Assembly (NCBI RefSeq): GCF_051020955.1
Contig: NW_027476400.1
Location: 1-64,000 of the forward strand
From: Megalopta genalis
Taxonomy: Eukaryota > Arthropoda > Insecta > Hymenoptera > Halictidae
Length of the DNA stretch: 64,000 nucleotides
Reading direction: 5' to 3'
The notes under the pieces: generated by a model
Seen by the model: only the letters and a program-made list of their open reading frames with translations
What the model was told of the DNA's origin: nothing
The model's database searches: none
Translations under genes and position numbers: made by a program
Shown: positions 51,661-63,590 of the stretch, piece after piece
Layout of the letters: every line of letters begins with the position of its first letter
Position numbering within the stretch: position 1 is the stretch's first letter

Positions 51661-54600
51661 GATTTAGCTTCAACAGCATGCGAAATGTACGAGTTAGATT
51701 CAAATCCATGCGAAACACATGATTTAGCTTCAAATCAATGCGAAGTAAATAGGGTTATCTTCGAATCCATGCGAAACAAATGGGTTAGCTGCAAATACTT
51801 GTGATATACATGATTTAGCTTCCACTGCATGCGAAACAAACGAGCTAGCTTAAAATCCATGCGATACACATGATTTTGATTCAAATCAATGCGAATTAGA
51901 AGGGTTATCTTGGAATCTATGCGAAACGTATGATATAGCTTCAAATACTTGTGATATACATGATTTAGCTTCAACAGCATGCGAAACAAACGAGTTAGCT
52001 TCAAATCCATGTGAAACACATGATTTAGCATCAAATCAATGCAAAGTAGAAGGCTAATCTTCGAATCCATGCGAAGCAAATGGTTTAGCTTCAAATACTT
52101 GGGATCCACTTGAGTAAGCTTCAACAGCATGCGAAACAAACGAGTTAGCTTCAAATCCAAGCGAAACACATGATTTATATTCAAATCAATACGAAGTGGA
52201 AGGCTTATCTCCGAATCCATGCGAAACGAATAGTTTAGCTTCAAATACTTGTGATATACATGATTCAGCTTCGACTGCATGCGAAACAAACGAGTTAGCT
52301 TCAAATCCATGCGAAACACATGATTTAGATTAAAATCAATGCGAAGTAGAAGGCTTATCTTCGAATCCATGCGAAACAAATGGATTAGCTACAAATACTT
52401 GTGATATACATGATTTAGCTACAACTGCATGCGAAAAAAACGAGTTAGCTTCAAAACCAAGCGAAACACATGATTTAGCCTCAAATCAATGCGAAGTGGA
52501 TGGCTTAGCTTCGAATAAATGCGAACCAAATGGTTAGCTTCAAATACTTGTGATATGCATGATTTAGCTTCAAGTACTAGCGAAAAAAACGAGTTAGCTT
52601 CAAATCCAAGCGAAACACATGATTTAGCCTCAAATCAATGCGAATTAGAAGGGTTATCTTCGAATCCATGCGAAACAAATGATATAGCTTCAAATACTCG
52701 TGATATACATGATTTAGCTTCAACAACATGCGAAACAAACGAGTTAGATTCAAATCCATGTGAAACACAAGATTTAGCATCAAATCAATGCGAAGTGGAA
52801 GGCTTATCTTCGAATCCATGCAAAACAAATGGATCAGCTTCATATACTTGTGATATACATGATTTAGCTTCAACAGCATGCGAAATGTACGTGTTAGATT
52901 CAAATCCATGCGAAACACATGATTTAGCTTCAAATCAATGCGAAGTAAATAGGGTTATCTTCGAATCCATGCGAAACAAATGGGTTAACTGCAAATACTT
53001 GTGATATACATGATTTAGCTTCCACTGCATGCGAAACAAACGAGCTAGCTTAAAATCCATGCGATACACATGATTTAGCCTCAAATCAATGCGAAGTAGA
53101 AGGCTTAGCTTCGAATAAATGCGAAACAAATGGTTTAGCTTCAAATACTTGTGATATATATGATTTAGCTTCAACAGCATGCGAAACAAACGAGTTAGCT
53201 TCAAATCCATGCGAAACACATGATTCAGATTCAAATCAATGCGAAGTAGGAGGCTTATCTTCGATCCCATCCGACACAAATGGTTTATCTTCAAATACTT
53301 GTGATATACATGATTTAGCTTCAACAGCATGCGAAGCAAACGAGTTAGCTTCAAATCCATGCGAAACACATGATTTAGAATCAAATCAATGCTAAGTAGA
53401 AGGCTGATCTTCGAATCCATGCGTAACAAATGGTTTAGCTTCAAATACTTGTAATATACATGATTTAGATTCAACAGCATGCGAAACAAACGAGTTAGCT
53501 TCAAATCCATGCGAAACACATGATTTAGCCTCAAATCAATGCGAAGTAGAAGGCTTAGCTTCGAATAAATGCGAAACAAATGGTTTACCTTCAAATACTT
53601 GTGATATATATGATTTAGCTTCAACAGCATGCGAAACACATCATTCAGATTCAAATCAATGCGAAGTAGCAGGCTTATCTTCGATCCCATCCGATACAAA
53701 TGGTTTAGCTTCAAATACTTGTGATATACATGATTTAGCTTCAACAGCATGCGAAACAAACAAGTTAGCTTCAAATCCATGCGAAACACATGATTTAGCA
53801 TAAAATCAATGCTAAGTAGAAGGCTGATCTTCGAATCCATGCGTAACAAATGGTATAGCTTCAAATATTTGTGATATACATGATTTAGCTTCAACAGCAT
53901 GCGAAACAAACGAGTTAGCTTCAAATCCATGCGAAACACATGATTTAGCTTCAAATCAATGCGAATTAGAAGGGTTGTCTTGGAATCCATGCGAAACGTA
54001 TGATATAGTTTCAAATACTTGTGATATACATGATTTAGCTTCAACAGCATGCGAAACAAACGAGTTAGCTTCAAATCCATGCGAAACACATGATTTAGAA
54101 TCAAATCAATGCTAAGTAGAAGGCTGATCTTCGAATCCATGCGTAACAAATGGTTTAGCTTCAAATACTTGTGATATGCATGATTCAGCTTCAACTACTA
54201 GCGAAAAAAACGAGTTAGCTTCAAATCCAAGCGAAACACATGATTTAGCCTCAAATCAATGCGAATTAGAAGGGTTATCTTCGAATCCATGCGAAACAAA
54301 TGATATAGCTTCAAATACTCGTGATATACATGATTTAGCTTCAACAGCATGCGAAACAAACGAGTTAGATTCAAATCCATGCGAAACACAAGATTTAGCA
54401 TCAAATCAATGCGAAGTGGAAGGCTTATCTTCGAATCCATGCGAAACAAATGGATCAGCTTCATATACTTGTGATATACATGATTTAGCTTCAACAGCAT
54501 GCGAAATGTACGAGTTAGATTCAAATCCATGCGAAACACATGATTTAGCTTCAAATCAATGCGAAGTAAATAGGGTTATCTTCGAATCCATGCGAAACAA

Positions 54601-57010
54601 ATGGGTTAACTGCAAATACTTGTGATATACATGATTTAGCTTCCACTGCATGCGAAACAAACGAGCTAGCTTAAAATCCATGCGATACACATGATTTAGC
54701 CTCAAATCAATGCGAAGTAGAAGGCTTAGCTTCGAATAAATGCGAAACAAATGGTTTAGCTTCAAATACTTGTGATATATATGATTTAGCTTCAACAGCA
54801 TGCGAAACAAACGAGTTAGCTTCAAATCCATGCGAAACACATGATTCAGATTCAAATCAATGCGAAGTAGGAGGCTTATCTTCGATCCCATCCGACACAA
54901 ATGGTTTATCTTCAAATACTTGTGATATACATGATTTAGCTTCAACAGCATGCGAAGCAAACGAGTTAGCTTCAAATCCATGCGAAACACATGATTTAGA
55001 ATCAAATCAATGCTAAGTAGAAGGCTGATCTTCGAATCCATGCGTAACAAATGGTTTAGCTTCAAATACTTGTGATATACATGATTTAGATTCAACAGCA
55101 TGCGAAACAAACGAGTTAGCTTCAAATCCATGCGAAACACATGATTTAGCCTCAAATCAATGCGAAGTAGAAGGCTTAGCTTCGAATAAATGCGAAACAA
55201 ATGGTTTACCTTCAAATACTTGTGATATATATGATTTAGCTTCAACAGCATGCGAAACACATCATTCAGATTCAAATCAATGCGAAGTAGCAGGCTTATC
55301 TTCGATCCCATCCGATACAAATGGTTTAGCTTCAAATACTTGTGATATACATGATTTAGCTTCAACAGCATGCGAAACAAACAAGTTAGCTTCAAATCCA
55401 TGCGAAACACATGATTTAGCATAAAATCAATGCTAAGTAGAAGGCTGATCTTCGAATCCATGCGTAACAAATGGTATAGCTTCAAATATTTGTGATATAC
55501 ATGATTTAGCTTCAACAGCATGCGAAACAAACGAGTTAGCTTCAAATCCATGCGAAACACATGATTTAGCTTCAAATCAATGCGAATTAGAAGGGTTGTC
55601 TTGGAATCCATGCGAAACGTATGATATAGTTTCAAATACTTGTGATATACATGATTTAGCTTCAACAGCATGCGAAACAAACGAGTTAGCTTCAAATCCA
55701 TGCGAAACACATGATTTAGAATCAAATCAATGCTAAGTAGAAGGCTGATCTTCGAATCCATGCGTAACAAATGGTTTAGCTTCAAATACTTGTGATATGC
55801 ATGATTCAGCTTCAACTACTAGCGAAAAAAACGAGTTAGCTTCAAATCCAAGCGAAACACATGATTTAGCCTCAAATCAATGCGAATTAGAAGGGTTATC
55901 TTCGAATCCATGCGAAACAAATGATATAGCTTCAAATACTCGTGATATACATGATTTAGCTTCAACAGCATGCGAAACAAACGAGTTAGATTCAAATCCA
56001 TGCGAAACACATGATTTAGCATCAAATCAATGCGAAGTGGAAGGCTTATCTTCGAATCCATGCGAAACAAATGGATCAGCTTCATATACTTGTGATATAC
56101 ATGATTTAGCTTGAACAGCATGCGAAATGTACGAGTTAGATTCAAATCCATGCGAAACACATGATTTAGCTTCAAATCAATGCGAAGTAAATAGGGTTAT
56201 CTTCGAATCCATGCGAAACAAATGGGTTAGCTGCAAATACTTGTGATATACATGATTTATCTTCCACTGCATGCGAAACAAACGAGCTAGCTTAAAATCC
56301 ATGCGATACACATGATTTAGCCTCAAATCAATGCGAAGTAGAAGGCTTAGCTTCGAATAAATGCGAAACAAATGGTTTAGCTTCAAATACTTGTGATATA
56401 CATGATTTAGATTCAACAGCATGCGAAACAAACGAGTTAGCTTCAAATCCATGCGAAACACATGATTTAGCCTCAAATCAATGCGAAGTAGAAGGCTTAG
56501 CTTCGAATAAATGCGAAACAAATGGTTTACCTTCAAATACTTGTGATATATATGATTTAGCTTCAACAGCATGCGAAACAAAAGAGTTAGCTTCAAATCC
56601 ATGCGAAACACATGATTTAGCTTCAAATCAATGCGAAGTAGGAGGCTTATCTTCGATCCCATCCGATACAAATGGTTTAGCTTCAAATACTTGTGATATA
56701 CATGATTTAGCTTCAACAGCATGCGAAACAAACGAGCTAGCTTCAAATCCATGCGAAACACATGATTTAGCATCAAATCAATGCGAAGTAGAAGGCTTAT
56801 CTTCGAATCCATGCGAAACAAATGGTTTAGCTTCAAATACTTGTGATATACATGATTTAGCTACAACTGCATGCGAAAAAAACGAGTTAGCTTCAAAACC
56901 AAGCGAAACACATGATTTAGCCTCAAATCAATGCGAAGTAGAAGGCTTAGCTTCGAATAAATGCGAAACAAATGGTTTAGCTTCAAATACTTGTGATATA
57001 TATGATTTAG
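51661..57010. repeat. 4.2-kb block, copy 2, expanded by an extra 1,621-bp unit
   Basis: Markers at 51,751, 52,951, 54,572 and 56,193 are spaced 1,200, 1,621 and 1,621 bp. The length difference from copy 1 (1,171 bp) is exactly one 1,621-bp gain minus a 450-bp loss. The first unit keeps AAGTACTAGCG (52,572) and the GGTTAGC deletion of its parent. The later units have AACTACTAGCG, as the second unit of copy 1 does. No gene is supported. Confidence 0.88.
52535..56400. repeat. 1,621-bp tandem superunit (two full copies plus a partial copy)
   Basis: The copies are about 52,535-54,155, 54,156-55,776 and 55,777-56,400, where the last diverges (GATTTAGATTC in place of GATTTAGCTTC after the gamma unit). 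The first two are nearly identical, with small differences such as GTAATATAC (53,452) against GTGATATAC, and AAGTACTAGCG against AACTACTAGCG. Each is 54 monomers plus the one extra base of the marker monomer. Confidence 0.9.
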
Positions 57011-59079
57011 CTGAAACAGCATGCGAAGCAAACGAGTTAGCTTCAAATCCATGCGAAACACATGATTTAGCTTCAAATCAATGCGAAGTAGAAGGCTGAT
57101 CTTCGAATCCATGCGTAACAAATGGTTTAGCTTCAAATACTTGTGATATGCATGATTTAGCTTCAACAGCATGCGAAACAAACGAGTTAGATTCAAATCC
57201 ATGCGAAACAAATGACTTAGCATCAAATCAATGCGAAGTAGAAGGCTTAGCTTCGAATCCATGCGTAACAAATGTTATAGCTTCAAATACTTGTGATATA
57301 CATGATTTAGCTTCAACAGCATGCGAAACAAACGAGTTAGCTTCAAATCCATGCGAAACACATGATTTTGATTCAAATCAATGCGAATTAGAAGGGTTAT
57401 CTTGGAATCTATGCGAAACGTATGATATAGCTTCAAATACTTGTGATATACATGATTTAGCTTCAACAGCATGCGAAACAAACGAGTTAGCTTCAAATCC
57501 ATGCGAAACACATGATTTAGCCTCAAATCAATGCGAAGTAGAAGGCTTAGCTTCGAATAAATGCGAAACAAATGGTTTACCTTCAAATACTTGTGATATA
57601 TATGATTTAGCTTCAACAGCATGCGAAACAAAAGAGTTAGCTTCAAATCCATGCGAATCACAAGATTTAGCTTCAAATCAATGCGAAGTAGGAGGCTTAT
57701 CTTCGATCCCATCCGATACAAATGGTTTAGCTTCAAATACATGTGATGTACATGATTTAGCTTCAACAGCATGCGAAACAAACGAGTTAGCTTCAAATCC
57801 ATGTGAAACACATGATTTAGCATCAAATCAATGCGATGTAGAAGGCTAATCTTCGAATCCATGCGAAGCAAATGGTTTAGCTTCAAATACTTGTGATCCA
57901 CTTGAGTTAGCTTCAACAGCATGCGAAACAAACGAGTTAGCTTCAAATCCATGCGAAACACATGATTTAGCATCAAATCAATGCGAAGTGGGATGCTTAT
58001 CTTCGAATCCATGCGAAACGAATATTTTAGCTTCAAATACTTGTGATATATATGATTTAGCTTCAACAGCATGCGAAACAAACGAGTTAGCTTCAAATCC
58101 ATGCGAAACACATGATTTAGCTTCAAATCAATGCGAAGTAGGAGGCTTATCTTCGATCCCATGCGATACAAATGGTTTAGCTTCAAATACTTGTGATATA
58201 CATGATTTAGCTTCAACTGCTCGCGAATCAAACAAGTTAGCTTCAAATCCATGCGAACACATGATTTAGCTTCAAATCAATGCGAAGTAGGAGGCTTATC
58301 TTCGATCCCATCCGATACAAATGGTTTAGCTTCAAATACTTGTGATATACATGATTTAGCTTCAACAGCATGCGAAACAAACGAGTTAGCTTCAAATCCA
58401 TGCGAAACACATGATTTAGAATCAAATCAATGCTAAGTAGAAGGCTGATCTTCGAATCCATGCGTAACAAATGGTTTAGCTTCAAATACTTGTGATATAC
58501 ATGATTTAGATTCAACAGCATGCGAAACAAACGAGTTAGCTTCAAATCCATGCGAAACACATGATTTAGCCTCAAATCAATGCGAAGTAGAAGGCTTAGC
58601 TTCGAATAAATGCGAAACAAATGGTTTACCTTCAAATACTTGTGATATATATGATTTAGCTTCAACAGCATGCGAAACAAAAGAGTTAGCTTCAAATCCA
58701 TGCGAATCACATGATTTAGCTTCAAATCAATGCGAAGTAGGAGGCTTATCTTCGATCCCATCCGATACAAATGGTTTAGCTTCAAATACATGTGATGTAC
58801 ATGATTTAGCTTCAACAGCATGCGAAACAAACGAGTTTGCTTCAAATCCATGCGAAACACATGATTTAGCATCAAATCAATGCGATGTAGAAGGCTAATC
58901 TTCGAATCCATGCGTAACAAATGGTATAGCTTCAAATACTTGTGATATACATGATTTAGCTTCAACAGCATGCGAAACAAACGAGTTAGCTTCAAATCCA
59001 TGCGAAACACATGATTTTGATTCAAATCAATGCGAATTAGAAGGGTTATCTTGGAATCTATGCGAAACGTATGATATAG
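57011..59079. repeat. Mosaic between superunit blocks
   Basis: Short stretches match in different places: 57,121-57,480 with 60,149-60,508 (offset 3,028), 57.5-57.85 with 58.55-58.9 kb (offset about 1,049, sharing AAAGAGTTAGC and GCGAATCACA), and 57.85-58.0 with 59.83-59.98 kb (offset about 1,978). GCGAACACATG (one A short) at 58,254 is the inherited variant also seen at 51,264, 60,982 and 63,110. No gene is supported. Confidence 0.78.
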
Positions 59080-62000
59080 CTTCAAATACTTGTGATATAC
59101 ATGATTTAGCTTCAACAGCATGCGAAACAAACGAGTTAGCTTCAAATCCATGCGAAACACATGATTTAGAATCAAACCAATGCTAAGTAGAAGGCTGATC
59201 TTCGAATCCATGCGTAACAAATGGTTTAGCTTCAAATACTTGTGATATACATGATTTAGATTCAACAGCATGCGAAACAAACGAGTTAGCTTCAAATCCA
59301 TGCGAAACACATGATTTAGCCTCAAATCAATGCGAAGTAGGAGGCTTATCTTCGATCCCATCCGATACAAATGGTTTAGCTTCAAATACTTGTGATATAC
59401 ATGATTTAGCTTCAACAGCATGCGAAACAACGAGCTAGCTTCAAATCCATGCGAAACACATGATTTAGCATCAAATCAATGCGAAGTAGAAGGCTTATCT
59501 TCGAATCCATGCGAAACAAATGGTTTAGCTTCAAATACTTGTGATATACATGATTTAGCTACAACTGCATGCGAAAAAAACGAGTTAGCTTCAAAACCAA
59601 GCGAAACACATGATTTAGCCTCAAATCAATGCGAAGTAGAAGGCTTAGCTTCGAATAAATGCGAAACAAATGGTTTAGCTTCAAATACTTGTGATATATA
59701 TGATTTAGCTTCAACAGCATGTGATGTACATGATTTAGCTTCAACAGCATGCGAAACAAACGAGTTAGCTTCAAATCCATGTGAAACACATGATTTAGCA
59801 TCAAATCAATGCGATGTAGAAGGCTAATCTTCGAATCCATGCGAAGCAAATGGTTTAGCTTCAAATACTTGTGATCCACTTGAGTTAGCTTCAACAGCAT
59901 GCGAAACAAACGAGTTAGCTTCAAATCCATGCGAAACACATGATTTAGCATCAAATCAATGCGAAGTGGGATGCTTATCTTCGAATCCATGCGAAACGAA
60001 TAGTTTAGCTTCAAATACTTGTGATATACATGATTCAGCTTCAACTGCATGCGAAACAAACGAGTTATCTTATAATCCATGCGAAACACATGATATAGCT
60101 TCAAATCAATGCGAAGTAGAAGGCTGATCTTCGAATCCATGCGTAACAAATGGTTTAGCTCCAAATACTTGTGATATGCATGATTTAGCTTCAACAGCAT
60201 GCGAAACAAACGAGTTAGATTCAAATCCATGCGAAACAAATGACTTAGCATCAAATCAATGCGAAGTAGAAGGCTTAGCTTCGAATCCATGCGTAACAAA
60301 TGGTATAGCTTCAAATACTTGTGATATACATGATTTAGCTTCAACAGCATGCGAAACAAACGAGTTAGCTTCAAATCCATGCGAAACACATGATTTTGAT
60401 TCAAATCAATGCGAATTAGAAGGGTTATCTTGGAATCTATGCGAAACGTATGATATAGCTTCAAATACTTGTGATATACATGATTTAGCTTCAACAGCAT
60501 GCGAAACAAACGAGTTAGCTTCAAATCCATGCGAAACACATGATTTAGAATCAAATCAATGCTAAGTAGAAGGCTGATCTTCGAATCCATGCGTAACAAA
60601 TGGTTTAGCTTCAAATACTTGTGATATACATGATTTAGATTCAACAGCATGCGAAACAAACGAGTTAGCTTCAAAACCAAGCGAAACACATGATTTAGCC
60701 TCAAATCAATGCGAAGTAGAAGGCTTAGCTTCGAATAAATGCGAAACAAATGGTTTAGCTTCAAATACTTGTGATATATATGATTTAGCTTCAACAGCAT
60801 GCGAAACAAACGAGTTAGCTTCAAATCCATGCGAAACACATGATTTAGCTTCAAATCAATGCGAAGTAGGAGGCTTATCTTCGATCCCATGCGATACAAA
60901 TGGTTTAGCTTCAAATACTTGTGATATACATGATTTAGCTTCAACTGCTCGCGAATCAAACAAGTTAGCTTCAAATCCATGCGAACACATGATTTAGCTT
61001 CAAATCAATGCGAAGTAAATAGGGTTATCTTCGAATCCATGCGAAACAAATGGGTTAGCTGCAAATACTTGTGATATACATGATTTAGCTTCCACTGCAT
61101 GCGAAACAAACGAGCTAGCTTAAAATCCATGCGAAACACATGATTCAGATTCAAATCAATGCGAAGTAGGAGGCTTATCTTCGATCCATCCGATACAAAT
61201 GGTTTAGCTTCAAATACTTGTGATATACATGATTTAGCTTCAACAGCATGCGAAACAAACGAGTTAGCTTCAAATCCATGCGAAACACATGATTTAGAAT
61301 CAAATCAATGCTAAGTAGAAGGCTGATCTTCGAATCCATGCGTAACAAATGGTTTAGCTTCAAATACTTGTGATATACATGATTTAGATTCAACAGCATG
61401 CGAAACAAACGAGTTAGCTTCAAATCCATGCGAAACACATGATTTAGCCTCAAATCAATGCGAAGTAGGAGGCTTATCTTCGATCCCATCCGATACAAAT
61501 GGTTTAGCTTCAAATACTTGTGATATACATGATTTAGCTTCAACAGCATGCGAAACAACGAGCTAGCTTCAAATCCATGCGAAACACATGATTTAGCATC
61601 AAATCAATGCGAAGTAGAAGGCTTATCTTCGAATCCATGCGAAACAAATGGTTTAGCTTCAAATACTTGTGATATACATGATTTAGCTACAACTGCATGC
61701 GAAAAAAACGAGTTAGCTTCAAAACCAAGCGAAACACATGATTTAGCCTCAAATCAATGCGAAGTAGAAGGCTTAGCTTCGAATAAATGCGAAACAAATG
61801 GTTTAGCTTCAAATACTTGTGATATATATGATTTAGCTTCAACAGCATGTGATGTACATGATTTAGCTTCAACAGCATGCGAAACAAACGAGTTAGCTTC
61901 AAATCCATGTGAAACACATGATTTAGCATCAAATCAATGCGATGTAGAAGGCTAATCTTCGAATCCATGCGAAGCAAATGGTTTAGCTTCAAATACTTGT

Positions 62001-63590
62001 GATCCACTTGAGTTAGCTTCAACAGCATGCGAAACAAACGAGTTAGCTTCAAATCCATGCGAAACACATGATTTAGCATCAAATCAATGCGAAGTGGGAT
62101 GCTTATCTTCGAATCCATGCGAAACGAATAGTTTAGCTTCAAATACTTGTGATATACATGATTCAGCTTCAACTGCATGCGAAACAAACGAGTTATCTTA
62201 TAATCCATGCGAAACACATGATATAGCTTCAAATCAATGCGAAGTAGAAGGCTGATCTTCGAATCCATGCGTAACAAATGGTTTAGCTCCAAATACTTGT
62301 GATATGCATGATTTAGCTTCAACAGCATGCGAAACAAACGAGTTAGATTCAAATCCATGCGAAACAAATGACTTAGCATCAAATCAATGCGAAGTAGAAG
62401 GCTTAGCTTCGAATCCATGCGTAACAAATGGTATAGCTTCAAATACTTGTGATATACATGATTTAGCTTCAACAGCATGCGAAACAAACGAGTTAGCTTC
62501 AAATCCATGCGAAACACATGATTTTGATTCAAATCAATGCGAATTAGAAGGGTTATCTTGGAATCTATGCGAAACGTATGATATAGCTTCAAATACTTGT
62601 GATATACATGATTTAGCTTCAACAGCATGCGAAACAAACGAGTTAGCTTCAAATCCATGCGAAACACATGATTTAGAATCAAATCAATGCTAAGTAGAAG
62701 GCTGATCTTCGAATCCATGCGTAACAAATGGTTTAGCTTCAAATACTTGTGATATACATGATTTAGATTCAACAGCATGCGAAACAAACGAGTTAGCTTC
62801 AAAACCAAGCGAAACACATGATTTAGCCTCAAATCAATGCGAAGTAGAAGGATTAGCTTCGAATAAATGCGAAACAAATGGTTTAGCTTCAAATACTTGT
62901 GATATATATGATTTAGCTTCAACAGCATGCGAAACAAACGAGTTAGCTTCAAATCCATGCGAAACACATGATTTAGCTTCAAATCAATGCGAAGTAGGAG
63001 GCTTATCTTCGATCCCATGCGATACAAATGGTTTAGCTTCAAATACTTGTGATATACATGATTTAGCTTCAACTGCTCGCGAATCAAACAAGTTAACTTC
63101 AAATCCATGCGAACACATGATTTAGCTTCAAATCAATGCGAAGTAAATAGGGTTATCTTCGAATCCATGCGAAACAAATGGGTTAGCTGCAAATACTTGT
63201 GATATACATGATTTAGCTTCCACTGCATGCGAAACAAACGAGCTAGCTTAAAATCCATGCGAAACACATGATTCAGATTCAAATCAATGCGAAGTAGGAG
63301 GCTTATCTTCGATCCCATCCGATACAAATGGTTTAGCTTCAAATACTTGTGATATACATGATTTAGCTTCAACAGCATGCGAAACAAACGAGTTAGCTTC
63401 AAATCCATGCGAAACACATGATTTAGAATCAAATCAATGCTAAGTAGAAGGCTGATCTTCGAATCCATGCGTAACAAATGGTTTAGCTTCAAATACTTGT
63501 GATATACATGATTTAGATTCAACAGCATGCGAAACAAACGAGTTAGCTTCAAATCCATGCGAAACACATGATTTAGCCTCAAATCAATGC
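59080..63590. repeat. 2,128-bp tandem superunit (two full copies plus a partial copy)
   Basis: Copy 1 is about 59,080-61,207, copy 2 about 61,208-63,336, and a third is cut off near 63,590, where GAAGTAGGAGGC gives way to GAAGTAGAAGGC. Offsets are constant at 2,128: the 31-bp marker at 61,021 and 63,149, the D/C hybrid at 59,702 and 61,830, and the shared AAACAACGAGC deletion at 59,427 and 61,555. The few differences seen include AATCAAACCAATGC (59,175), GGATTAGC (62,851), GTTAACTTC (63,093) and GATCCATCC against GATCCCATCC at the copy joint. Confidence 0.92.
59702..59731. repeat. Hybrid D/C monomer making a 180-bp HOR
   Basis: The monomer starts as D (TTCAACAGCATG) and ends as the third-subfamily C (TGTGATGTACAT). 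It is followed by a complete D, so one monomer is gained. Its copy is at 61,830-61,859. The exchange point is again the ATG at the centre of the monomer. Confidence 0.85.
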
